From assembly GCF_000968135.1 (NCBI RefSeq), contig NZ_FO538765.1, positions 434,001 to 498,000 of the forward strand: a stretch of DNA of 64,000 nt. The letters run 5' to 3'. Below, in pieces: positions 27,206 to 35,886 of this stretch. The notes under the pieces were generated by a model. It was given only the letters and a program-made list of their open reading frames with translations. It was not told where the DNA came from and did no database searches. A program made the translations under genes and the position numbers. Source of the DNA: Magnetospira sp. QH-2 (GTDB lineage: Bacteria; Pseudomonadota; Alphaproteobacteria; Rhodospirillales; Magnetospiraceae). Positions within the stretch are counted from its first letter, which is position 1; each line of letters starts with the position of its first letter.

Positions 27206-27558
27206 TGGGTTCCTTTGATCTGGTCTACGCCAAATCGGCGAAGGCGGATCTCGAATGTATCATGGAGCATCTTTTCCGAAACTACGTATTTTTCGGCGAC
27301 AACCCGGCGGAAGCTGTTGAAAAAGTCGAGGCACGGATCTTCGAGCTCCGTCAATTCATAAACGGTTTGAAGGCTTTCCCTCAAAAGGGAAGGCGCCGCG
27401 ATGACTTGAAAAAAGGCCTGCGCCTATTGCCGGATCAGCGCAAGGCGGCCATCGCCTATGAGGTGGTCGAGAAAACCAAGACCGTGAAAGTTCTCAGGAT
27501 CTTCTATGGCGGCGAGGATTATGAGTCCGTCATGCACGACAGGCCGGTTGAATCATAA
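27205..27558 (+). CDS. RelE/ParE-family toxin
   Basis: A 117-aa protein (MGSFDLVYAKSAKADLECIM ... VLRIFYGGEDYESVM) with the RelE/ParE fold pattern: N-terminal strand, two helices, the basic GRRRDDLKKGLRLLP segment and the C-terminal VKVLRIFYGG strand. Members either poison gyrase (ParE) or cut mRNA on the ribosome (RelE); the sequence does not settle which. Translation is coupled to the antitoxin gene. The pair lies between two direct repeats, which suggests it moved or was duplicated as a cassette. Confidence 0.87.
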   Translation: MGSFDLVYAKSAKADLECIMEHLFRNYVFFGDNPAEAVEKVEARIFELRQFINGLKAFPQKGRRRDDLKKGLRLLPDQRKAAIAYEVVEKTKTVKVLRIFYGGEDYESVMHDRPVES

Positions 27559-27592
27559 GATGCAGCATCTGGTTGCCGTATCGAGTCGCCTC

Positions 27593-27780
27593 GGCCCCAC
27601 CATTCACCCCCAGGCGAACCGATCGCCATACGCTCTGGCGCGCAAAACCCGGCAATTCTGCGGGGTTCCGGGGCGATGGCAGAGGACCCAGAGACGCCGG
27701 ATCCGGGGTGAGCCGGCACCGATCTCCACAAAGTCTCAAAGGCATTTTCAGGCCGCCAGACCGTGATACTATTGGGGATA
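27593..27780 (+). repeat. Direct repeat of about 188 bp, right copy
   Basis: Second copy of the repeat at 26651-26839, in the same orientation, ending 40 bases before the fdhD stop codon. The two copies bracket the toxin-antitoxin pair exactly. Confidence 0.9.
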
Positions 27781-27819
27781 AAGCCTTTCGTGTGGCTGAA
27801 GGATATTGAACGAACGGTC

Positions 27820-28611
27820 CTACGGGGTGCTATTGGCACTTGGCTCGGCAAAAACGATGAATTGGCCCGTCTCATCTTGCCCCATCAGCGTCAATCCGGC
27901 TTTCCCGGCCACGGCGTAGGCCAGGGACGAGGGCGCGGACAGGCCCACCAGAACCGGCGCGCCCATGGCCAACGCCTTGTGGACAATCTCGACGCTGATC
28001 CGGCTGGTAACCAAAATGAAACCGTCATCTCCCGAGATTGCCGCCGTGTGCAGGGCACCCGCCAGTTTGTCCATGGCGTTATGGCGTCCCAGATCTTCGC
28101 GAACGAGAACGATCCTGCCGTCCGGTTGGCAATAAGCGGCCCCATGGACCGATCGATTGAGGCGTTTCATGGGTTGATAATCGGGCATCTCCCGGACCGC
28201 TCGAGCGAGAGCCTCGACGGAGAGACCCATTTCCGGGGACCCAGTTTGCCGGGGATTCAAGAGATCGCCCAGGTCATGGACCCCACAGATCCCGCACCCG
28301 CTGCGCCCCTCGATAGCGCGGCCACCGAGTTTCTCGCAGTGAAGGTGCTGGGAGGGAATACGGATATGCAATGAGACCCCGGTTGATTGGGGCTCGACCC
28401 GGATCGTCTCAATCTGGGATACATCGGTGACGAGGCCCTCGGTCAGGCTGAATCCGCGGGCAAAATCCTCCAGATCCCGGGGCGTCGCCAGCATCACCGC
28501 ATGGGGAATATCGTTGTAGATCAGGGAAACCGGAGTCTCTTCGGGCAATTCCCAGCGGACCGGTTCATTGGTTTGAAGCCGTCGCCCATGAACAAGAACC
28601 GAGCCGCTCAT
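27820..28611 (-). CDS. fdhD: Formate dehydrogenase accessory sulfurtransferase FdhD
   Basis: FdhD transfers sulfur from a cysteine desulfurase to the molybdenum cofactor of formate dehydrogenase, needed for activity. The 263-aa product has the conserved NDIPHAVMLATPRDLEDFA, the catalytic CxxC in GRSGCGICG, and VREDLGRHNAMDKLAGAL, then TSRISVEIVHKALAMGAPVL. The start at 28611 overlaps the fdsA stop as ATGA, which rules out the longer frame to 28731. It is the last gene of the fds operon here; the right repeat copy begins only 40 bases after its stop. Confidence 0.95.
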   Translation of the reverse strand: MSGSVLVHGRRLQTNEPVRWELPEETPVSLIYNDIPHAVMLATPRDLEDFARGFSLTEGLVTDVSQIETIRVEPQSTGVSLHIRIPSQHLHCEKLGGRAIEGRSGCGICGVHDLGDLLNPRQTGSPEMGLSVEALARAVREMPDYQPMKRLNRSVHGAAYCQPDGRIVLVREDLGRHNAMDKLAGALHTAAISGDDGFILVTSRISVEIVHKALAMGAPVLVGLSAPSSLAYAVAGKAGLTLMGQDETGQFIVFAEPSANSTP

Positions 28612-31445
28612 GGGGCGCCACTGTCGGCAATGCGGCGCCGCTCCGCGCGGAAGGTCTGTTGCCGGGCTTGCCAATCGGTCAGTCCGTTGCTGTGTCGGAC
28701 CTGCACCGCCGTGACCTTGTATTCGGGACAATTGGTGGCCCAGTCCGATTGGTCGGTGGTAATCACGTTGGCGCCGGTCACCGGGTGATGGAAGGTGGTA
28801 TAGACCACACCCGGTGTCATGCGCTCGCTGATCACCGCGCGCAGGGTAATGGCGCCCATGCGGCTGCTCACGGCGACCCAGGCGCCATCGCCAATGCCCC
28901 GCTGTTCGGCGTCATGGGGGTGGATCTCCAGCACGTCCTCGGCATGCCAGGCCACATTGGCGGTGCGGCGGGTCTGGGCGCCCACATTATATTGCGACAA
29001 CACCCGCCCGGTGGTCAGGATCAGGGGGAACTTGCGGCTGGTGCGCTCGCGGGTGGGGACGAACTCGGTGAGTTCAAAATATCCGGCGCCATTGACGAAA
29101 CGGTCTTGGTGCATGATCGGTGTGCCCTCGGGGCTGTCATCGGTGCAGGGCCATTGCAGGCTACCTCGTTGATCCAGCTTTTCAAAGCTGACTCCGGCGA
29201 AGGTCGGTGTCAGGCGGGCGATCTCATCCATGATCGCCGCCGACGTATCATAGGCCATGGGTTGGCCCAGGGCGGTGGCCAAGTCGCACAGCACCTGCCA
29301 CTCATGCTTGCCGCTGCGCGGGGGCATCACCGGACGGACCCTGTTGATACGCCGCTCGGCGTTGGTAAAGGTGCCGTCCTTCTCCAGAAACGAGGTGCCG
29401 GGCAGGAATACGTGAGCATGATTGGCTGTTTCGTTGAGAAACAGGTCCTGCACGATCAACAGATCCAGTGATCGCAGGGCCGCTTCCACATGCTGTGTGT
29501 TGGGGTCCGATTGGGCGATATCCTCGCCTTGAATGAACATGGCCTTGAACCGTCCATCCACGGCGGCATCAAGCATGTTGGGAATGCGATAGCCCGGCTG
29601 ATCGGAAAGGGGCTTCTTCCAGACCGCTTCGAAGGTGGCGCGAACAGCATCATCCGCCACCGAACGATAGCCGGAAAACTCATGCGGAAACGAGCCCATG
29701 TCACAAGAGCCCTGCACGTTGTTTTGGCCCCGTAGCGGGTTCACGCCCACGCCGTTGCGCCCGATATTGCCTGTTGCCATGGCGAGGTTGGCCATGGCCA
29801 GGACGGTGGTGGTGCCCTGACTATGTTCGGTCACACCCAACCCGTAATAGATTGCTCCGTTGCCGCCGGTGGCATAGAGCCGGGCGGCGGCGCGGATCTC
29901 TGTCGCTGGGACGCCGGTGGTCTGTTCCAGGGCTTCCGGGGCGTTTTCCGGTCCGCTGATAAAGGATTCCCAGGCGGCAAAAGAGACCGGATCACACCGC
30001 TGGGCGATGAAGGTCCGGTCGGCCAGGTTTTCGGTCATCACCACATGGGCCAGGGCATTGACCACGGCCACATTGGTCCCAGGTTGCAAGGCCAGGTGAT
30101 GGTCCGCGCGGACATGAGGACTTTCCACCAAGTCGATGCGCCGCGGGTCGATGACGATCAGCTTCGCGCCACGCCTCAAACGCCGTTTCAGACGGGAAGC
30201 GAAAACCGGGTGGCCTTCGGTGGGATTGGCGCCAATGACCATAGCCACATCGCAGCTGTCCACGCTCTTGAAATCCTGGGTGCCCGCCGATGTCCCAAAA
30301 GCCTGTTTCAAACCGTATCCGGTGGGGGCATGGCAGACCCGGGCACAGGTATCCACATTGTTGGTGCCAAAGGCCGTGCGGATCATCTTTTGCACCAGGA
30401 ACACTTCTTCGTTGGTACAGCGCGAAGAGGTCAGCCCGCCCAGGGCCTGCGGCCCTTGCTCGGCTTTGACGGCGTTGAGGCGTTGGGCGGCGTATTCGAT
30501 GGCTTCCGGCCAATCCACCTCGCGCCAGGAATCGGCGGCTTTCTCGCGGATCATGGGGCGGGTGATGCGGTCCTCGTGGGTGGCATAGCTCCAGGCGAAC
30601 CGACCCTTGACGCAGGCATGGCCTTCGTTGGCACCGCCAGAGGTCTCGGGGACCATGCGGACCACGTCCTCCCCGATGACCTCGGCCCGCAAGGAACAGC
30701 CGACCCCGCAATAGGCGCAGGTGGTCGAGACGGCCCGGTCGGGCAGTCCCAGGGTCGACAGGTTCTTTTCGCTCAATGTGGCGGTGGGGCAGGCCTGCAC
30801 ACAGGCTCCGCAGGACACGCATTCGGAGCCCAGGAAATCCACTCCTCCCGCCGCCGCGACGCGGGAGTCAAAGCCGCGCCCCAGAACCGTCAGGGCAAAG
30901 CTGCCTTGGACCTCTTCGCAGACCCGGACACAAAGGGAGCAGACGATGCATTTGGACGGATCAAAGGTGAAATAGGGATTGCTGGTGTCGGCGGCATTAT
31001 CCCGGTGGGTTCGGCCCTCGCCATAGCGCACGTCCCGCAGCCCGACAGCGGCTGCCATGTCCTGCAGGTCGCAATCGCCGTTGGCGGCGCAGGTCAGGCA
31101 GTCCAGGGGGTGGTCGGAAATATAGAGCTCCATCACGCTTCGGCGCAGTGTCCGCAGGCGATGGGACTGAGTACGGACCCGCATGCCCTCGACCACCGGC
31201 GTGGTGCAGGAGGAGGGCGTGCCATTTCTGCCTTCGATTTCCACCAGACACAGGCGGCAAGAGCCGTAGGCGGTCAATTTGTCGGTGGCGCAAAGACGCG
31301 GGATGTGGATCCCCGCCTCCGCTGCCGCTCGCAAGATGGAAGTGCCTTCGGTTACGGTGACGGGCTGGCCATCGATCTGCACCGTGACCGAGGCGTCCCG
31401 TGCCTGGGCCGGGGTACCGAAATCCTTTTGTATATGCACCGTCAT
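28608..31445 (-). CDS. fdsA: NAD-dependent formate dehydrogenase, alpha (catalytic) subunit
   Basis: Oxidises formate to CO2 at a molybdenum bis-MGD centre in the cytoplasm. The 945-aa product starts with a [2Fe-2S] ferredoxin domain (AYGSCRLCLVEIEG), then a NuoG-like cluster segment (HPLDCLTCAANGDCDL), two [4Fe-4S] motifs (CIVCSLCVRVC, CVSCGACVQACPT) and the oxidoreductase domain with its own cluster (TTCAYCGVGCSL). The Mo ligand is cysteine, in RVCHAPTGYGL, not selenocysteine. The C-terminal molybdopterin-dinucleotide-binding domain is complete. Order fdsG-fdsB-fdsA-fdhD matches known Fds operons. Confidence 0.96.
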   Translation of the reverse strand: MTVHIQKDFGTPAQARDASVTVQIDGQPVTVTEGTSILRAAAEAGIHIPRLCATDKLTAYGSCRLCLVEIEGRNGTPSSCTTPVVEGMRVRTQSHRLRTLRRSVMELYISDHPLDCLTCAANGDCDLQDMAAAVGLRDVRYGEGRTHRDNAADTSNPYFTFDPSKCIVCSLCVRVCEEVQGSFALTVLGRGFDSRVAAAGGVDFLGSECVSCGACVQACPTATLSEKNLSTLGLPDRAVSTTCAYCGVGCSLRAEVIGEDVVRMVPETSGGANEGHACVKGRFAWSYATHEDRITRPMIREKAADSWREVDWPEAIEYAAQRLNAVKAEQGPQALGGLTSSRCTNEEVFLVQKMIRTAFGTNNVDTCARVCHAPTGYGLKQAFGTSAGTQDFKSVDSCDVAMVIGANPTEGHPVFASRLKRRLRRGAKLIVIDPRRIDLVESPHVRADHHLALQPGTNVAVVNALAHVVMTENLADRTFIAQRCDPVSFAAWESFISGPENAPEALEQTTGVPATEIRAAARLYATGGNGAIYYGLGVTEHSQGTTTVLAMANLAMATGNIGRNGVGVNPLRGQNNVQGSCDMGSFPHEFSGYRSVADDAVRATFEAVWKKPLSDQPGYRIPNMLDAAVDGRFKAMFIQGEDIAQSDPNTQHVEAALRSLDLLIVQDLFLNETANHAHVFLPGTSFLEKDGTFTNAERRINRVRPVMPPRSGKHEWQVLCDLATALGQPMAYDTSAAIMDEIARLTPTFAGVSFEKLDQRGSLQWPCTDDSPEGTPIMHQDRFVNGAGYFELTEFVPTRERTSRKFPLILTTGRVLSQYNVGAQTRRTANVAWHAEDVLEIHPHDAEQRGIGDGAWVAVSSRMGAITLRAVISERMTPGVVYTTFHHPVTGANVITTDQSDWATNCPEYKVTAVQVRHSNGLTDWQARQQTFRAERRRIADSGAP

Positions 31446-31446
31446 G

Positions 31447-32961
31447 TCAGGCTTCTTTCACCGGAAAATCTTGCGGAAAATGGGTTCGGGCACTGGTGAC
31501 CGGCAACGGGGTCAGGCCGCCCATGGCGCAAAGCGACGCATCGGTCATGGTCGTGCAAAGATCGTCTAAAAGAGTCATATCGGCGTTGGTTCCGTTTCCT
31601 GCAACCACCCGGTCCAAAATCTCCATTCCGCGCACCGATCCAATACGGCAGGGCGTGCATTTGCCACAGGATTCTTCGGCACAAAAGGCCATGGCAAAAC
31701 GGGCCTGGCGGGCCATCTGGACCGTATCGTCAAAAACCACGATGCCGCCATGACCAAGAAGGGCGCCGCGGTCGGTCAGAGCCTCATAGTCGGCAGCCAC
31801 ATCCAGCCCCGTCGCGGGGAGATAAGCGCCCAGCGGTCCGCCCACCTGCACGGCGCGCAGGGGGCGGCCGCTGGCGGTGCCGCCGCCAAAATCATGGATC
31901 AGGCAATCCAGACTGACGCCAAAGGCTTTCTCGACGATACCGCCATGTTGGATGTTGCCTGCCAGCTGAAACGGCAGGGTGCCCCGGGATCGACCCATGC
32001 CGAATTCTCGATAGAAGGCCGCGCCCTTGGCCAGGATGGTCGGCACGGCCACCAGGGTCAGGACATTGTTGACCACCGTTGGGCGCCCGAACAGTCCCTC
32101 GATGGCTGGGAGCGGCGGCTTGGCGCGCACAATCCCGCGTTTGCCTTCGAGGCTTTCCAGCATGGCGGTTTCCTCGCCACACACGTAGGATCCGGCGCCC
32201 AAGCGGATTTCCATGTGGAAGCGCTTCTTGGACCCCCGCACATCGTTCCCCAGCCACCCGGCTTTTTCAGCGCCGATGATCGCATCATTTAAGATTTGCC
32301 GCGCTTGGGGATACTCGGAGCGCAGATAGACCAATCCGGTTTCCGCCCCCACCGCCAGACCGGCGATGATCATGCCTTCGATCAGCGAGAACGGATCGCC
32401 TTCCATGATCATGCGATCGGCGAACGTGCCGCTGTCCCCTTCATCGGCGTTGCAACAGATCACCTTTTCGCCCGTTCCGGCTTCTAGAACCGTCCGCCAT
32501 TTGATGCCGGTGGGAAACCCGGCGCCGCCGCGTCCACGCAGGCCGGACTCTGTCACCTGATCAACGATGGACTCGGGGGGCAGGGCCAGGGCGGCGGCCA
32601 ATCCGGCACCGCCCCCGTGGGCCTCATAGTCGGCCAAGGAAAGGGGATCGACAATGCCGCAGCGGGCAAAGCTCAGGCGTTCCTGCCCCGCCAGGTAAGG
32701 GATCTCCTCGGTGGGGCCAAGTGCCAGCGGATGGTCGGAAGGAAAACTCTTGGCCACCAAATCCGCCGCGTCCGCCGGGGTCAGCGGCCCAAAGGCATGG
32801 CGCTGGCCGTCTCGTTCGATCTCGGCCAGGGGTTCGAGCCACAGCATCCCGCGGGATCCGGTACGGACCGGCCTTATCCCCGCCGCCTCGAAGGCTTCGG
32901 CCACCTCTTCGGCGCCCACGGACTGGGCAGCGCTGTCCAACGGGAGGAATACAGAGGTCAT
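31447..32961 (-). CDS. fdsB: Formate dehydrogenase beta subunit (NuoF-like)
   Basis: Passes electrons from FdsA to NAD. The 504-aa product is NuoF-like: an N-terminal thioredoxin-type segment, the FMN/NADH-binding motif GLRGRGGAGFPTGIKW, NADEGDSGTFADRMIMEGDP, the SLBB part (PLGAYLP) and the [4Fe-4S] site in EESCGKCTPCRIG. The start at 32961 overlaps the fdsG stop as ATGA; the upstream extension to 33063 lies inside fdsG and is rejected. Confidence 0.95.
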   Translation of the reverse strand: MTSVFLPLDSAAQSVGAEEVAEAFEAAGIRPVRTGSRGMLWLEPLAEIERDGQRHAFGPLTPADAADLVAKSFPSDHPLALGPTEEIPYLAGQERLSFARCGIVDPLSLADYEAHGGGAGLAAALALPPESIVDQVTESGLRGRGGAGFPTGIKWRTVLEAGTGEKVICCNADEGDSGTFADRMIMEGDPFSLIEGMIIAGLAVGAETGLVYLRSEYPQARQILNDAIIGAEKAGWLGNDVRGSKKRFHMEIRLGAGSYVCGEETAMLESLEGKRGIVRAKPPLPAIEGLFGRPTVVNNVLTLVAVPTILAKGAAFYREFGMGRSRGTLPFQLAGNIQHGGIVEKAFGVSLDCLIHDFGGGTASGRPLRAVQVGGPLGAYLPATGLDVAADYEALTDRGALLGHGGIVVFDDTVQMARQARFAMAFCAEESCGKCTPCRIGSVRGMEILDRVVAGNGTNADMTLLDDLCTTMTDASLCAMGGLTPLPVTSARTHFPQDFPVKEA

Positions 32962-33422
32962 GGCACGACTTTCAACCGCGCTTCGATGCGCTCTGCCGTG
33001 GCCCGACCGATCAATTGACCATCCACCACCGCCGACGGTCCCAAGGCGCAATTGCCCAGGCAATAGACAGTCTCCAAAGTGAGGTCTCCGTTCTCGTGGG
33101 TGGTATCCATATCCATGGAAAGCCTGTGGCGCAGTTGAGCCACCAGGTCTTCAGCCCCCATGGCCTGACAGGCCTCCGCGCGGCAGAGTGTCACCACATG
33201 GCGCCCCCGGGCCTGGCGGCGGAAATCCTTATAAAATGAGATCACCCCCTCCACTTCGGCGCGGGAAAGCCGGAGGCGTTGGGCCACCAAAGGCACCACC
33301 GGGTCTGGAATATGACCGAACAGGTCTTGCACCGCGTGGAGCAGCGGCAGCAACGCCCCGCGCTGCTTCGCATGCCGTTCAATAACAGCTAAAGCCTCTG
33401 TTTCGTCCCAGTCCAAGGGCAT
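32958..33422 (-). CDS. fdsG: Formate dehydrogenase gamma subunit (NuoE-like)
   Basis: A 154-aa [2Fe-2S] subunit. Cysteines fall in TLCRAEACQAMG and VYCLGNCALGPSAVV, the NuoE pattern, after the helical segment VEGVISFYKDFRR. It is the first gene of the operon. The start at 33422 is preceded by GGGAGGGG. The operator-like repeat at 33514-33536 lies about 90 bases upstream, a position usual for LysR-type activation. Confidence 0.93.
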   Translation of the reverse strand: MPLDWDETEALAVIERHAKQRGALLPLLHAVQDLFGHIPDPVVPLVAQRLRLSRAEVEGVISFYKDFRRQARGRHVVTLCRAEACQAMGAEDLVAQLRHRLSMDMDTTHENGDLTLETVYCLGNCALGPSAVVDGQLIGRATAERIEARLKVVP

Positions 33423-33513
33423 CGGGCCCCTCCCAGTTCCAACGGGTTGATCAGCAATCTTAGTTGATTTGCTCCTCTTTGATAGGGCCGAAAAGGCGAG
33501 GCGGCAACAGCCC

Positions 33514-33536
33514 ATTGTTCTGTGGAAAGAACATTG
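33514..33536. promoter_or_regulatory. LysR-type operator candidate in the fdsG/mtoX region
   Basis: ATTGTTC-N8-GAACATTG, with TGTTC/GAACA as a perfect inverted repeat. The same half-sites with the same 8-base spacing occur at 38738-38760 beside the lysR gene. It lies between the divergent fdsG and mtoX genes and could serve both. Confidence 0.65.
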
Positions 33537-33556
33537 AGTTTCTTTTTGTCTTATTG

Positions 33557-33696
33557 TTCGATGTGGGTGGCTGATGTAGCCTTTTCATATCGAAGAAGCG
33601 CTTGGAACAGGAGCCCCGCATAAACGGGGCCCGAGGCTTTCACAGAGCCGTTAACCAATAGCGCGGAGCAGGATAAGGCGACGCCCCTTCGGGGGC
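33557..33696 (+). ncRNA. Structured leader upstream of mtoX
   Basis: Several stable stems follow one another: TTCGAT/ATCGAA (33557-33562 with 33589-33594) enclosing GGCT/AGCC, GCCCCG/CGGGGC (33613-33618 with 33625-33630), GGCT/AGCC (33635-33638 with 33646-33649), and GCCCC-TTCG-GGGGC (33683-33696). No open frame covers the region. It may be an RNA-based control element or simply a stabilising leader; I do not recognise a known riboswitch class. Confidence 0.4.
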
Positions 33697-33763
33697 AGCA
33701 ATCATCACCCCAGCCCCACCACGGGCCGGTGAATAACGAGACAAGTTTTTTGGGAGATAGTAA

Positions 33764-35101
33764 ATGAGTCACTCAACCTTTATCCGCCGTGTATCCCGGG
33801 GCATGGCCGTGATGGCCGTTGGTGCCCTCATGGCAACTACCGCGGGGATCGTGCCGTCGGTGCAAGCCGATGAAACCTGTCAATCGCCTTATATGGCGAA
33901 GATTACCGGCAAGGAAGATTTCATCTATGTCTGGACCCTCGGCATGGAAGGTATCGGTGATGAGTCCGACAAGCTGGTGACCGTGGATGTACGGGAGACT
34001 TCACCGACCTATGGCAAGGTGATCAATTCCGTTTCCACCGGGCGCCGCGCCGAAGCCCACCATTCGGGTTTCTCCGATGACCGTCATTACCTTTGGGCGG
34101 GCGGGTTGGATGACTCGTCCATCTATATCTACGACGTGCATAGCGACCCGTCGAAGCCAAAACTGCACCGGGAAATCAAGGATTTCGTCAAGGCCACCGG
34201 CGGTGCGGTGGGTCCCCACACCTTCTATGCCCTGCCGGGCCGTATCCTGATCACGGCTTTGTCCAACGACAAGGATCATGGTGGTAAATCGGCCTTGGTC
34301 GAATACACCAACGAAGGTGACTATATCGCCACATATTGGATTCCCGATGGCAAGGACAACAAGATGCTGCCGGGCCATGAACTGGCCGACGGCTACAACT
34401 ATGATGTCCGCGTTCTGCCGCGCAAAAATGTCATGCTCAGTTCTTCCTTCACCGGGTGGTCCAACTACATGATGGACTTCGGCAAGATGCTGCAAGACAA
34501 GGAAGCCATGAGCCGCTTCGGCAATACGGTGACCTTGTGGGATCTGCATACCCGCACCCCGCGTAAGGTATTCAGCGTGCCCGGCGCACCGCTGGAAATC
34601 CGCTGGGCTTGGGGTCCAACCCACAACTACGCGTTCACCACCACCGCCCTGACCGCCAAGATCCACCTGATCTATGAGGACGAAAAGGGTGAATGGCAGT
34701 CCAAGGCCGTGGCCGATATCGGCGATGCATCCAAGGTTCCGCTGCCGGTGGATATCTCCATCTCCTCCGACGACAAGGAACTCTGGGTCGATACCTTCAT
34801 GGACGGCACCGCGCGGCTGTTCGATATCTCTGATCCCCATCACCCCAAGCAGGTCTATGAAAAGAAGATCGGGGCTCAGCTCAACATGGTCTCGCAGAGC
34901 TGGGACGGCGACCGGGTCTATTTCTCCACCTCGTTGCTGGCCAACTGGGACAAGAAAGGCGCCGACAACGAGCAGTTCGTGAAAGCCTATGACTGGGATG
35001 GCAAGGAGCTCAAGCACCGCTTCACCATCGATTTCATCAAGGAAGGCCTGGGTCGGGCTCACTTGATGCGGTTTGGAGCCATGAGCCTCTATCAAAGCTA
35101 A
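33764..35101 (+). CDS. mtoX: Methanethiol oxidase (SBP56 family)
   Basis: The 445-aa product belongs to the selenium-binding-protein-56 family, whose Hyphomicrobium member is a copper-dependent periplasmic methanethiol oxidase making formaldehyde, H2S and H2O2. Supporting segments are RRAEAHHSGFSDDRHYLWAG, GPHTFYALPGRILITALS and LPVDISISSDDKELWV. An N-terminal signal peptide has a twin arginine (FIRRVSRGMAVMAVGALMA), so export may use Tat. SD GGGAG precedes the ATG. The downstream SCO and MauG-like genes match the known mtoX cluster. A terminator-like hairpin follows the stop. Confidence 0.92.
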   Translation: MSHSTFIRRVSRGMAVMAVGALMATTAGIVPSVQADETCQSPYMAKITGKEDFIYVWTLGMEGIGDESDKLVTVDVRETSPTYGKVINSVSTGRRAEAHHSGFSDDRHYLWAGGLDDSSIYIYDVHSDPSKPKLHREIKDFVKATGGAVGPHTFYALPGRILITALSNDKDHGGKSALVEYTNEGDYIATYWIPDGKDNKMLPGHELADGYNYDVRVLPRKNVMLSSSFTGWSNYMMDFGKMLQDKEAMSRFGNTVTLWDLHTRTPRKVFSVPGAPLEIRWAWGPTHNYAFTTTALTAKIHLIYEDEKGEWQSKAVADIGDASKVPLPVDISISSDDKELWVDTFMDGTARLFDISDPHHPKQVYEKKIGAQLNMVSQSWDGDRVYFSTSLLANWDKKGADNEQFVKAYDWDGKELKHRFTIDFIKEGLGRAHLMRFGAMSLYQS

Positions 35102-35113
35102 GCACGCCGACCT

Positions 35114-35150
35114 GGTGCCGGGGGACCTCCCCTCCTCCGGCACCCTTTTT
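35114..35150 (+). terminator. Intra-operon terminator/attenuator after mtoX
   Basis: GGTGCCGG (35114-35121) pairs with CCGGCACC (35137-35144), followed by CTTTTT. It ends just before the Shine-Dalgarno of the SCO gene. It would let mtoX be made in excess over its two downstream partners. Confidence 0.75.
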
Positions 35151-35163
35151 CGGAGGAATGACC

Positions 35164-35886
35164 ATGAAATATCCTTCAATACTCGGCCTGGCGACGATGC
35201 TGATGCTGCCTTTGAGTGCCCCCGCGCAATCTGGTCCCTCCGCGGCCCAGGTGGCGGGGATCGACTTCTCGCGCTCGGCCAATTTCGACTTCGACGCTCC
35301 CCAGGCCGGCAGCTATCGATTGCCGGTTATCAAGCAGGCCGCCGATGGCGACGTTCTTGATTCCAGCGGCGATAAACGGACGCTGCACGACGTGATGGCG
35401 GACCGTATCACCGTGGTGAGCTTTATCTACAATCGTTGTTCAGATGCCAGCGGCTGCCCCTTGGCCTGGTCGGCCATGTATGATCTTTCCGATGCCAGCG
35501 CCATTGATCCCCAACTGGCCAAGAATGTGAATTTGGTCACCGTCAGTTTCGATCCGGAATACGATACCCCGGAAGTGATGGCGGCGGTGCGGGGGCGGAT
35601 CGATGAACCGGAAGATCGCGCCCCATGGACCTATTTGACCACCGAGGGGACGGCGCAACTGGATCCTATCCTGCGGTCCTATAATCAGGTGGTTTCCCGC
35701 CGCCCCGGCAAGGAAGGCGCGACCACGGACTTGTTTGTCCATCAACTGCGGGTCTATTTGATCGATCGGAAAAAAATGGTCCGCAATATCTATGGGCTGG
35801 GCTTTCTGGATCCGCGCCTGTTGCTGACCGACATCCAAACCCTGCTGATGGAGGAAAGCCAGTCCAGCCAACGGAGCCACCGGTGA
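35164..35886 (+). CDS. SCO1/SenC-family copper chaperone-like protein
   Basis: A 240-aa exported thioredoxin-fold protein (signal peptide MKYPSILGLATMLMLPLSAPAQ). SCO proteins deliver copper to cuproenzymes; here the client is probably MtoX. The copper-site cysteines are spaced C-x5-C (NRCSDASGCPLAW) rather than the classical CxxxC, and the partner histidine is in FVHQLRVYLID. The start at 35164 is 7 bases after GGAGG; the ATG at 35158 is too close. Its stop overlaps the next gene's GTG start. Confidence 0.85.
   Translation: MKYPSILGLATMLMLPLSAPAQSGPSAAQVAGIDFSRSANFDFDAPQAGSYRLPVIKQAADGDVLDSSGDKRTLHDVMADRITVVSFIYNRCSDASGCPLAWSAMYDLSDASAIDPQLAKNVNLVTVSFDPEYDTPEVMAAVRGRIDEPEDRAPWTYLTTEGTAQLDPILRSYNQVVSRRPGKEGATTDLFVHQLRVYLIDRKKMVRNIYGLGFLDPRLLLTDIQTLLMEESQSSQRSHR

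Noticed and set aside
27519-27875. Minus-strand frame of 118 codons through the right repeat
   Set aside because: The same frame appears in both repeat copies and overlaps the toxin end and the fdhD end. It looks like open sequence within the repeat, though its persistence in both copies is worth remembering.
28608-31445. Possible selenocysteine codon in the formate dehydrogenase
   Set aside because: The metal-ligand position reads as cysteine (RVCHAPT) with no in-frame TGA.
33660-33740. Cobalamin, Moco, SAM or SAH riboswitch upstream of mtoX
   Set aside because: The conserved boxes of these classes are not visible; only generic stems can be supported.
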